Positions 29,345-36,769 of a DNA stretch of 64,000 nt are shown piece after piece (positions within the stretch are counted from its first letter, which is position 1; every line of letters starts with the position of its first letter). This DNA is from Sphingomonadaceae bacterium (lineage in GTDB: Bacteria; Pseudomonadota; Alphaproteobacteria; Sphingomonadales; Sphingomonadaceae). Position numbers and translations under genes: made by a program. The stretch is taken from contig RFPL01000001.1 of assembly GCA_009926135.1 (NCBI GenBank), positions 248,001-312,000 of the forward strand, given 5' to 3'. Under the pieces are notes generated by a model that searched no databases, was not told the origin of the DNA, and was given only the letters and a program-made list of their open reading frames with translations.

Positions 29345-29604
29345 AGCTGGCCAAGGCCGACGGGCAGTTTACCGAGACCACGATTGATGACGAAGTGGTG
29401 GTGATGAGCCTGGCGAGCGGGGACTTCTTCTCGCTGACCGGTACCTCGCGGGCGATCTGGCTGGCATTGGACCAGCACCACGACCGGATCGGCCTGGTCA
29501 CCTGGGCGGCGGCGGAGTTCGGGGCTGACGCCGAGGCGATTGCCGGCGACGTCGATGCCTTCCTGGCCCAGCTTGCCGCCGCCGGATTGCTCAGCGCGGC
29601 ATGA
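29341..29604 (+). CDS. PqqD-family RiPP recognition element (lasso B1-type)
   Basis: A small winged-helix protein of 87 residues that binds the leader peptide of a RiPP precursor and presents it to the protease and cyclase. The fold is supported by the sequence order: beta strands TETTIDDEVVVMSLASGDFFSL, then GTSRAIWLALDQHHD and a C-terminal helix ending AFLAQLAAAGLLS. This is the B1 half that is fused to B2 in many proteobacterial lasso clusters but separate here. It overlaps both neighbours by 4 bases. Confidence 0.9.
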   Translation: MKLAKADGQFTETTIDDEVVVMSLASGDFFSLTGTSRAIWLALDQHHDRIGLVTWAAAEFGADAEAIAGDVDAFLAQLAAAGLLSAA

Positions 29605-30002
29605 TCCGCTGGCGCCTGCTGGTGGCCGAGGCCCTGGTCCTGCTGCTGGTCGCACGGCTGCTGGTGGCGGGCTTGCGCTTTGGCTGGTGGCGGTCTCTGC
29701 TCGGGCCGGTGGCCGCCGCTCCGGCAACGGCACGGGCCAGTGCCAATGATCGCCAGTTGGCCCGCGCGGTCGATCGTGCAGCGCTGCGCCTGCCTGGGCA
29801 GAGCAAGTGCCTGCCGCGCGCGATGACGCTGCGCTGGATGCTGGCCCGCCGCGATCGGCCCGGACAGCTGGTCATCGCCGTGCTGCCCGGCGCGGTGCGG
29901 GGCGGCCTCGACAATCTTCATGCCTGGGTCGAGAGCGGCGGCGAGATCCTGATCGGGGAACTCGATCAGCCGTTCCGCCCGTTGGCGCGTTTCGGCCACT
30001 AG
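29601..30002 (+). CDS. lasso-type B2 protease (transglutaminase-like)
   Basis: Cysteine protease of 133 residues expected to remove the leader peptide. A hydrophobic N-terminus (LVLLLVARLLVAG) precedes the catalytic region: GQSKCLPRAMTLRWML with Cys70 and NLHAWVES with His107. The usual third residue (Asp) is not obvious; GEILIGE offers Glu instead. The length and the C/H spacing match B2 proteins of lasso peptide pathways. The start overlaps the PqqD-like gene as ATGA; the precursor gene follows 71 bp downstream. Confidence 0.9.
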   Translation: MIRWRLLVAEALVLLLVARLLVAGLRFGWWRSLLGPVAAAPATARASANDRQLARAVDRAALRLPGQSKCLPRAMTLRWMLARRDRPGQLVIAVLPGAVRGGLDNLHAWVESGGEILIGELDQPFRPLARFGH

Positions 30003-30073
30003 CCAGCCCCTTGCAGGATATGTATAAACTCTGTCAAAGGGCCGGGTCGCCCGCACCAGCGGAGTTGTAAACG

Positions 30074-30202
30074 ATGTCGCAGCAGAAGAAGTCGCAGGGC
30101 AAGGTCTGGACCAAGCCGGAACTGGTGCGGCTTGGACAACTGGCCGATGTCGGTCCTTCGCCGAACCCGGGTGCCGCACAGGGAATCAATAACCGCTCCT
30201 GA
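30074..30202 (+). CDS. putative RiPP precursor peptide, 42 residues
   Basis: A short gene placed exactly where the substrate should be, between the B2 protease and the cyclase. The leader contains VWTKPELVRLG (from Val11), matching the YxxPxLxxxG motif bound by B1 proteins with Trp in place of Tyr. The likely core, from Gly27, is GPSPNPGAAQGINNRS. It starts with Gly as lasso cores do and ends with Ser as a kinase substrate would, but has no Asp or Glu at positions 7-9 or anywhere, and the conserved leader Thr at -2 is Asp. GGAG lies 9 nt before the ATG. Product chemistry is therefore open; see findings. Confidence 0.75.
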   Translation: MSQQKKSQGKVWTKPELVRLGQLADVGPSPNPGAAQGINNRS

Positions 30203-30238
30203 GCGTGAAGGGCCTGTGTTGAGCGCCTTGCTGCCAAC

Positions 30239-32155
30239 TTGATTGCCCTGGATTGGCAGCGCTCGGCGGCGACCGAGGCCACTGCCGTGCTACTGGCCCA
30301 ATCCCTTGCTGCTGGCAGCGGTCGCCTTGCTGGTGCTCGTGCAATCGGGGGCTGCAACGTCGCCGCGTTGCTGCCTCACGCCGACCAGCGCCGCAGCCGC
30401 GCCTGGCAGCCAGTCACGGTCGGGCCACTGGTCGTGCTCTTTGCCGGCCACATCGACAATGCGCGCGAGATCGCCGGGGCGCTGGACGGCGAATACCCCG
30501 GCGATTTGCCCGACCCCGCCAAGCTGGCGCGGCTCTATGGCCAGGCCCGGTTGACCTGGGGCGATGGTGCGGACCTGCGGCTGATCGGGGAATATGCCGC
30601 AATCCTGTTTGATCCCGCGGCGCAAGTCTTGCGGTTGATCCGCAGTCCGCTGCGCGCGCCGCCGCTCCATGTCCATGCCCGTGGCGGGCGGATCATCGCC
30701 GCCTCCGTCCCGCGGGCGATCTTTGCCTGCGGCGTGCCGCAGCGGATCAACGAAGCCAAGTTTGCCGACAATGCCCTGTTCAACCCCGGGGACCACCGAC
30801 AAGGGTGGTTTGAGGGCGTGGATTATGTCCCGCTCGGCACCGAGCTGCGGTTCGATCCCGCCGGGATGCGCGCGCGCCGTTATCACGATCTTTACAGCCT
30901 GCCCAAGGTGCGGCTGGGCAGCGATGCGGAATACCTTGAAGCTGCGCACAGCCTGCTGGCAGAAGCGACCCGCGCGGCGCTGCGTGGCCGTCAGCGTCCC
31001 GCGATCATGCTTTCTGGTGGGCTGGACTCCCCCCAAGTCGCGGCCAAGGCGCTGGCCGAAATGCCGGCGGGCGGCAGCCTTCACGCCTTTACCTTCACGG
31101 TCGAGCCGGCGTGGGACGGCCATGTCAGTGCCGGGCAGTTCGGGGACGAGCGCCCCAATGTCGAAGCCTTCGCGGCGCTGCATCCCCGGTTGGTGACTCA
31201 TTTCGAAGACAATGCCGGATCAGGCTTCGATGCAGGGCTGGCGGAGATGTTCTTTGCCACGGGTTCGGCCACGATCAACCAGTCCAACTTTTCCCACTTC
31301 CACGCGTTGTGGCGCGGCGCGCGGACGGCGGGCTGCGACGTGGTGCTTGGCGCTGACTATGGCAACTTCACCTTCAGTGCCGAGGGCGGCTGGGGCTTTC
31401 CGGAATACCTGCTGCGCGGGCGCTGGCGGCAATTGTACCGCGCGCTGTGCCATGCCGGGGCTGATGGCCGCTCGCTGCTGCGGCGGTTCCTGGCGCTCAG
31501 CGTGCTACCCTTCTTCCCTGCGCCGCTGTGGCACTGGCAACGGCAGCTGCGGGGGCAGCCGGACGTGTTCGCGATCGCTTCGCCACTGCGGGCCGACTAT
31601 GCCAAGGCTTCCGGCGCACGGGATCGCGCCCGCCGGGCTGGCCAGCCCGTCCGGCGCTGGCCGGAACTGGGCCGCTGGCGCGAGTTCGAGCTATTCCAGC
31701 GCAATGACCATTGCGACGTGATGCATGGGTTCGAGCAGATCTACGGCATTCCCCAGCGCGATCCCACGGCCTACCGACCTTTTGTCGAATTCTGCCTGGG
31801 CCTGCCCACCGACCTGTTCCTGCGCGATGGACAGACCCGCTGGCTCGCGCGTGAAATGGCGCGCGGGATCATGCCCGAAGCCCAGCGGCTGGAGACCCGC
31901 CACGGCCGGCACGGCGCCGACTGGCACCTCAAGCTGACCCGGCGGCGGGCCGAGCTGCTGGCCGAGGTCGAGCGGCTCGCGGAAAGTGAAAGGCTGAGCG
32001 CCATGATCGACTTTCCCCGGATCCGCCGCGCGCTGGAAGACTGGCCGAAGAGCGGCGCTGTGCCGGTGGAAGAGCGCTTGCTGCGCGAAGCTGCAGTGCC
32101 GCGCGCGATCATGCTGGCGCGCTACGTCAACCACATCGAAGGACGTAACCAATGA
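30239..32155 (+). CDS. asparagine-synthetase-like cyclase (lasso C-type)
   Basis: An AsnB homologue of 638 residues. In lasso pathways this enzyme adenylates an Asp or Glu side chain of the core so that the N-terminal amine attacks it. The glutaminase-like N-terminal domain lacks the catalytic Cys2 (MIALDW), as is usual for lasso cyclases. The ATP-pyrophosphatase loop AIMLSGGLDSPQVA (Ser259-Ser264) is intact, with a C-terminal synthetase domain (YRPFVEFCLGLPTDLFLRDG). The start appears to be TTG, 36 bp after the precursor stop, without a strong ribosome binding site. Overlaps the exporter gene (ATGA). Confidence 0.9.
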   Translation: MIALDWQRSAATEATAVLLAQSLAAGSGRLAGARAIGGCNVAALLPHADQRRSRAWQPVTVGPLVVLFAGHIDNAREIAGALDGEYPGDLPDPAKLARLYGQARLTWGDGADLRLIGEYAAILFDPAAQVLRLIRSPLRAPPLHVHARGGRIIAASVPRAIFACGVPQRINEAKFADNALFNPGDHRQGWFEGVDYVPLGTELRFDPAGMRARRYHDLYSLPKVRLGSDAEYLEAAHSLLAEATRAALRGRQRPAIMLSGGLDSPQVAAKALAEMPAGGSLHAFTFTVEPAWDGHVSAGQFGDERPNVEAFAALHPRLVTHFEDNAGSGFDAGLAEMFFATGSATINQSNFSHFHALWRGARTAGCDVVLGADYGNFTFSAEGGWGFPEYLLRGRWRQLYRALCHAGADGRSLLRRFLALSVLPFFPAPLWHWQRQLRGQPDVFAIASPLRADYAKASGARDRARRAGQPVRRWPELGRWREFELFQRNDHCDVMHGFEQIYGIPQRDPTAYRPFVEFCLGLPTDLFLRDGQTRWLAREMARGIMPEAQRLETRHGRHGADWHLKLTRRRAELLAEVERLAESERLSAMIDFPRIRRALEDWPKSGAVPVEERLLREAAVPRAIMLARYVNHIEGRNQ

Positions 32156-33849
32156 GCGGCGGCTCCCCCTCCGGCCTCCCCGATCTGCTGACCGGAAGGC
32201 AACACGGCCAGGCGCTGCAGCTCAGCCTGTTGATGCTGGCATCCGCCCTGACCGAAGGCCTTGGGTTGGCGTTGCTGGTGCCGCTGCTGGCCCTGCTGCT
32301 GCCCGCCGGCGGGGTTGCTGGACCGGACTGGCTGGCTGGCTTCATGCCAACGTGGCTGGGATTGGAAGGGCTGCTTGCGGGCTTTGTCGGGCTGGTGCTG
32401 CTGCGCGCCGTCATTGCCCTGCTGCGAACCCGCGCCGCGCTCGAACTGGAACTGGCCGTGGTCAATGGTCTGCGCCAGCGAACCTGGCGGGCGCTGCTTC
32501 ATGCCGACTGGCGATTTTTGTCGGGGCTGCGCCGCTCGCAGCAGGCCAGCCTGTTAATCAGCAACCTCGACCGCGTCGGCTTCGGGCTTAACCAGGCGCT
32601 GGCGGGGTTCTCCGCTGCGGTCACGCTGCTGGCGCTCGGCCTGGCCGCGCTGGCCATCTCGCCACTGCTGGCGCTAGCGGCGGGTGCTGGCTGCGCCCTG
32701 GTCCTGCTGGCCTATGCGGGTCTGCGCCAGCGTGCGGCCAGCGAGGGAGCGGCGCTGGGCCGGGCGTGGGATCAGGTCCATGCGGCGCTGCATGACGGCC
32801 TTGCGGCCTTGCGACTGACCAAGGCGAGCGGCGCTGAAGCACAGATGGAGCGCGATGCGGCCGAGGCCTTTTCTGGTCTGGCGGCGGCGCGGCGCAGCTT
32901 CGTAAGCAATGCCAGCCTTGGCGCGCTGGTGCTGCATGGCGGCGGGGCCGTAGTGCTGGCCGTGCTGGTCTGGCTCGCGATATCGCGCTGGGCAGTCCCG
33001 CTTGTATCGCTGCTGCCGATGGCGGCATTGTTCGCCCGCGCCGTGCCGCTGTTGGGGGCCGTGCAGGAGGCCTGGCAGCAATGGCATCATGCGCGGCCGG
33101 CACTGGCCGAATCGCGGGCGTTGATTGTTTCGGCCGAAGCCGCGTGTGAGCCACCCGTGCGCGCCGACGCAGCGCCGCAGCTGGCTCAGGCGATCACGCT
33201 GGCAGGCGCCGTGGTGCACTATGCCGGCCAGCCCGCCGCGGCGGTGGATGCGGTCTCGCTGGTAGTGCCGGCCGGCAAGATCACGGCCCTGGTCGGCCCT
33301 TCAGGGGCTGGCAAGAGCACGCTGGCCGACCTTTTGGCTGGTCTGCTCGCCCCCGACCGGGGATTGGTCGCGATCGATGGGGTGCCGCTTGATCCGGCGC
33401 ACCAGCGCGCCTGGCGCGGCCAGGTGGCCTATATCGCGCAGGAACCGCTGCTGCTGGCGGCGAGCCTTCGCGAGAACCTGCGGTGGGGCGCGCCCAATGC
33501 AACTGATGCCCGGCTCTGGGCTGCCCTCGAAGATGCCGCGGCCGCTGATTTCGTACGCGCGCTGCCCGCCGGGCTGGACACGCTGCTCGGCGATGGCGGA
33601 CGCGCGCTGTCGGGCGGTGAGCGGCAACGGTTGATGCTGGCCCAGGCGCTGCTGCGCGATCCGCAAATGTTGATCCTGGATGAGGCAACCTCGGCGCTGG
33701 ATCCCGCGAACGAGGCGGCAATTGCGGCTGCGTTGGGGCGCCTGCGCGGGCGCATGACGATCCTGCTGATCGCCCACCGCGGCGTTTTGCTGGGCCGCGC
33801 CGATCGGATCATCCACCTTGATCGCGGCCGCGTGGTTGACGAATCCTGA
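32152..33849 (+). CDS. ABC transporter, fused permease-ATPase (RiPP exporter)
   Basis: Exporter half-transporter of 565 residues. About six membrane helices occupy residues 20-310 (LMLASALTEGLGLALLVPLL first), then the nucleotide-binding domain with Walker A GPSGAGKST, Q-loop YIAQEPLLLAASLREN, signature LSGGERQR and Walker B MLILDEATSALD. It fits the D-type exporter of lasso clusters that removes the mature product and gives self-protection. Overlapped by 4 bases with the cyclase gene and the last gene of the operon. Confidence 0.93.
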   Translation: MSGGSPSGLPDLLTGRQHGQALQLSLLMLASALTEGLGLALLVPLLALLLPAGGVAGPDWLAGFMPTWLGLEGLLAGFVGLVLLRAVIALLRTRAALELELAVVNGLRQRTWRALLHADWRFLSGLRRSQQASLLISNLDRVGFGLNQALAGFSAAVTLLALGLAALAISPLLALAAGAGCALVLLAYAGLRQRAASEGAALGRAWDQVHAALHDGLAALRLTKASGAEAQMERDAAEAFSGLAAARRSFVSNASLGALVLHGGGAVVLAVLVWLAISRWAVPLVSLLPMAALFARAVPLLGAVQEAWQQWHHARPALAESRALIVSAEAACEPPVRADAAPQLAQAITLAGAVVHYAGQPAAAVDAVSLVVPAGKITALVGPSGAGKSTLADLLAGLLAPDRGLVAIDGVPLDPAHQRAWRGQVAYIAQEPLLLAASLRENLRWGAPNATDARLWAALEDAAAADFVRALPAGLDTLLGDGGRALSGGERQRLMLAQALLRDPQMLILDEATSALDPANEAAIAAALGRLRGRMTILLIAHRGVLLGRADRIIHLDRGRVVDES

Positions 33850-33852
33850 GTG

Positions 33853-33914
33853 GTTACCCAATTGTTGCCAAATTCACCCGTTATTCAGCGGGCGAATCGT
33901 AATTGGGGGGTAAC
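33853..33914 (+). terminator. nested inverted repeats after the RiPP operon
   Basis: An outer arm GTTACCCAATT pairs, with a bulge of extra Gs, with AATTGGGGGGTAAC; inside lies ATTCaCCCG paired with CGGGcGAAT (one mismatch). The structure fills the gap between the exporter stop and the DUF2141 gene. It may be a terminator of the RiPP operon or a leader element of the next gene; there is no T-run after it. Confidence 0.35.
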
Positions 33915-33988
33915 ACTGGCAGGCAATGCACCGGTTAGCGGTGCCGGGCGCGCATGCCAGGCTTCCCAACAAACAGGATGACGAAGCG

Positions 33989-34492
33989 ATGATCCAGCCC
34001 CGACGTATCCGCGCCGCGGCCCTCGCCCTTGCTGCCTTGACTGCGGTTTCGACTGCCTCGACGCCGATTGCCGCAAGCGCGCCGGTACCAGCCCCGGCGG
34101 GCTGCACTGGCCCGGCCAGCGGGACCTGGCTCAACGTGGTGATCGATGGCGTCCGCAATGGCAACGGCGTGGTCGCGATCACGCTCTATGCCGATGACTC
34201 GTCGAAGTTCCTGGTCAAGCGCGGCTCGCTTTATGTCGGCCGGGTCGAGGCCAATACCGGCACCACGCGAGGCTGCATCTTCGTGCCCAAGCCGGGGGTC
34301 TATGCCCTGGCGCTCTATCATGATGAGAACCGCGATGGCCGGTTTGACCGCACGGGCCTGGGCCTGCCGGCCGAAGGCTATGGCTTCTCGAACAATCCAG
34401 CGACGCTGGCCGGCTTGCCGCAGTTCCGCTCGGTTCGACTGAACGTGCCAAAGCCCGGGCTGACGACCCGGATCTCGCTGAAGTATCCCTAA
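33989..34492 (+). CDS. secreted DUF2141 family protein
   Basis: A 167-residue exported protein. The Arg-rich N-terminus followed by ALALAALTAVSTASTPIAA is a Sec signal. The mature part (LNVVIDGVRNGNGVVAITLY, VYALALYHDENRDGRFDRTG, LGLPAEGYGFSNNP) is the DUF2141 domain, a periplasmic beta-protein of unknown function found in many alphaproteobacteria. The start with AGGATG upstream is preferred over an in-frame ATG 63 bp earlier. It converges with the cytidylyltransferase-like gene with a 4-base overlap. No functional link to the RiPP operon can be shown. Confidence 0.85.
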   Translation: MIQPRRIRAAALALAALTAVSTASTPIAASAPVPAPAGCTGPASGTWLNVVIDGVRNGNGVVAITLYADDSSKFLVKRGSLYVGRVEANTGTTRGCIFVPKPGVYALALYHDENRDGRFDRTGLGLPAEGYGFSNNPATLAGLPQFRSVRLNVPKPGLTTRISLKYP

Positions 34493-35229
34493 GCGGGTCC
34501 GTAGATCTCGGGCAGTTCGCGCGGCGCCTGGTCTTCGGCCAGTTCATAAGCGCGCGGATCATCGACATCGAGCCACCAGGCCGTGCCGATATCCATCGTC
34601 GCCGCGCGCCCTGCATCCGCCAGCCGCTGCATCCCTTCGGACAGGCTCCCGGCCTTGCCCTCGGCAATCGCGGCACGAATTGCCTGCGCCAGTTCCGGCG
34701 TTGCCAGAAAGGCCCCGCAATCGACCGCATCGTAAGCGGCAATGGTCTTGCCAATGCCAGTGATGAAGCCGCGCCCGTCCAGCTTGACCCAGGTCGCGTC
34801 ATCGGGATCGACCAGCGGATTGTCGCACGCGAAGTCGACCGCCAGGGTCACGCCGCGATCTGGGCCGTGCTGCTGCGCCAGGTTGCGCAGGATTGATCCG
34901 GAAAAGATGTGGTCTGACATCATCAGCAAGTAATTGCCGTCAATAACGTCAGCGCCGGCCATGACCGACCAGCCGTTGGGCTTTGACCAGTCCTCCACCC
35001 GCTGGGCAACGACCGGAATCCCGACGCGTTCTGCTATCGCGGGCAGCGCCACCTCAATCCGTTCGGCCTCATGCCCGGTCACCACGACGACGCGCTGCAC
35101 CCCGGCTGCCCTTGCTTGCCGCGCGCCGAGTTCGAGCAGCGGAATTCCGGCGATTGGCGTAAGCGGCTTGGAATCGGAAACGTCACGCAGGCGGCTGCCG
35201 AAACCAGCGGCAATGATCAGGGCGTCCAT
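34489..35229 (-). CDS. nucleotidyltransferase, probable CTP:inositol-1-phosphate cytidylyltransferase
   Basis: NTP-transferase family enzyme of 246 residues. The N-terminus DALIIAAGFGSRLRDVSDSK followed by PLTPIAGIPLLE is the nucleotide-binding signature, with MMSDHIFSG (metal-binding Asp) near residue 105. On its own it could be a sugar-phosphate nucleotidyltransferase; its place beside inositol-1-phosphate synthase and a CDP-alcohol phosphatidyltransferase suggests activation of inositol phosphate to CDP-inositol. GAGGATG lies before the selected ATG. It is separated from the synthase gene by a strong hairpin. Confidence 0.8.
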   Translation of the reverse strand: MDALIIAAGFGSRLRDVSDSKPLTPIAGIPLLELGARQARAAGVQRVVVVTGHEAERIEVALPAIAERVGIPVVAQRVEDWSKPNGWSVMAGADVIDGNYLLMMSDHIFSGSILRNLAQQHGPDRGVTLAVDFACDNPLVDPDDATWVKLDGRGFITGIGKTIAAYDAVDCGAFLATPELAQAIRAAIAEGKAGSLSEGMQRLADAGRAATMDIGTAWWLDVDDPRAYELAEDQAPRELPEIYGPA

Positions 35230-35248
35230 GCAGGCATCCTCAAACAGA

Positions 35249-35276
35249 AACGGCGCCGGGATCAACCGGCGCCGTT
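35249..35276 (-). terminator. strong hairpin between the inositol-phosphate synthase and cytidylyltransferase genes
   Basis: On the minus strand AACGGCGCCGG and CCGGCGCCGTT make a perfect 11-bp stem with a 6-nt loop, followed by TTTCTGTTTG. It lies after the synthase stop and before the cytidylyltransferase start, so it may end or attenuate transcription between the two, letting the synthase be made in larger amounts. Confidence 0.6.
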
Positions 35277-35297
35277 CCTTGAACCAATTGGCTGGGC

Positions 35298-36398
35298 TTA
35301 TTCAGCAGCCAGCGCAGTGTCGGCGATGTATTCCTCAACCATCTGGGCGGCGAGGTCATCGTTGAACTGCTGCGGCGGATGCTTGCAGAAGTAGGCCGAG
35401 GCGCCGATCACGGCCCCGCCTTCGCCGCGGTCCAGCGCCAGCTTGGCGCAGCGGATCGCGTCCATGACGCAAGCGGCCGAGTTCGGGCTGTCTTCCACCG
35501 AGAGGCGCAGTTCCAGTTCCATCGGCACGTTGCCCCACTGCAGGCCTTCGAGGCGCAGGAAGCAAAGCTTGTTGTCCTTCTGCCAGGGAACATAGTCCGA
35601 CGGGCCGACGTGGATGTTCTCGTCTTCCAGGCGCTGGGCGAGCATGGCCTGGACGGCTTCAGTCTTCGATTCCTTCTTGGAACCAAGACGCTGGCGGTCC
35701 AGCATGTTCATGAAGTCGGTGTTGCCACCAGTGTTGAGCTGGTAGGTCCGCTCCACCGTCACGCCGCGAGCGGCGAACAGGCTGGAGAGCACGCGGTGAA
35801 CGATCGTGGCGCCGACCTGGGCCTTGATGTCGTCACCCACGATCGGGATGTTCTTGGCCCGGAACTTGGCTTCCCATTCCGGGTTGCTGGCGATGAACAC
35901 CGGCATGCAGTTGACCACGGCAACGCCGGCTTCGAGCGCGCATTCCATGTAGAATTCGGTGGCGGCCTGCGAGCCGACGGGCAGGAAGTTGACGAGCACT
36001 TCTGCGCCAGAATCCTTGATCGCCTGGACGATGTCGGCGTGGCTGGGCTCGGCTGCGTCAGCAACGATGAAGCCCTTTTCACCGACCGTGGTCATGTGCG
36101 GAGCAACGCCGTCCGAAATCTTGCCCATGATCACCTTGGTGCCGGTCAGCGGCACTTCGGCCTGGAACACGGCGGTGTTGTTGGGCTTGGCGAAGATGGC
36201 TTCGGCAATATCCTTGCCGACCTTGCGGGCATCGACGTCGACGCCGAGCACGAAATCTACGTCACCCGCGCCAAAGCCGCCGATCTTGTCGTGGATCAGG
36301 CCCTGCGCGGAGTTGTTCTGGCGATAGTAGGTAACCCCCTGAACCAGCGAACTGGCGCAGTTGCCAACGCCAATAATGGCGACCTTGATCGGCTTCAT
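35298..36398 (-). CDS. ino1: inositol-3-phosphate synthase (myo-inositol-1-phosphate synthase)
   Basis: NAD-dependent enzyme converting glucose 6-phosphate to inositol phosphate. The 366 residues are the length of the short actinobacterial/archaeal type. Seen are KVAIIGVGNCASSLVQGVTYY (NAD-binding), NCMPVFIASNPEW, VGDDIKAQVGATIVHRVL and NTGGNTDFMNMLD, all typical. AAGGATT precedes the ATG. The synthase is common in actinobacteria and less so in proteobacteria. It heads the leftward pair with the cytidylyltransferase-like gene and diverges from the CDP-alcohol phosphatidyltransferase gene. Confidence 0.95.
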   Translation of the reverse strand: MKPIKVAIIGVGNCASSLVQGVTYYRQNNSAQGLIHDKIGGFGAGDVDFVLGVDVDARKVGKDIAEAIFAKPNNTAVFQAEVPLTGTKVIMGKISDGVAPHMTTVGEKGFIVADAAEPSHADIVQAIKDSGAEVLVNFLPVGSQAATEFYMECALEAGVAVVNCMPVFIASNPEWEAKFRAKNIPIVGDDIKAQVGATIVHRVLSSLFAARGVTVERTYQLNTGGNTDFMNMLDRQRLGSKKESKTEAVQAMLAQRLEDENIHVGPSDYVPWQKDNKLCFLRLEGLQWGNVPMELELRLSVEDSPNSAACVMDAIRCAKLALDRGEGGAVIGASAYFCKHPPQQFNDDLAAQMVEEYIADTALAAE

Positions 36399-36769
36399 TA
36401 GATTTCAATCCTTCTCGAACGGCGCAGCGCGGCCTCAATGAAAGGTCGCCCCATTGTAAAATCGCGCGCCAAAAGCAAGAAGTTTGGCGCAGGTCAAGCC
36501 GAATGCAGAAAACCGGCGGCTGCCAGCGGCAACCGTTTGCTTCCCGTTCCGACCACCGATTCCAGTTGATTCCCTTCGGAATATGACCGGACCCGGATCG
36601 TGCGCCTGCGCAATGCAGGCTTACAAGCATAGCACCAATCCTGCGCGAGGCAAATCCGGACTGGGCAAACTGTGCAGGACTCCTCTTACAGGCCTCTTGT
36701 GAGGCCGCCCTCTGCCCCTCTAAGGGGAAGGCAGGCCTGCAGCGGCCGGGTCGAACAGGTGAGGGCAAG
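36399..36769. promoter_or_regulatory. 371-bp divergent intergenic region with tandem hairpins
   Basis: No gene is seen. The left part must hold the promoter of the inositol-phosphate synthase gene. The right part, in the leader of the phosphatidyltransferase gene, has three close inverted repeats: GGCCTC-ttgt-GAGGCC (36691-36706), CCCCT-3nt-AGGGG (36715-36727) and palindrome GCAGGCCTGC (36731-36740). These could form a structured leader. Confidence 0.4.

Noticed and set aside
30074-30202. Reading the precursor as a classical lasso peptide
   Set aside because: The predicted core lacks Asp or Glu for ring closure, so only the broader call of RiPP precursor is supported.
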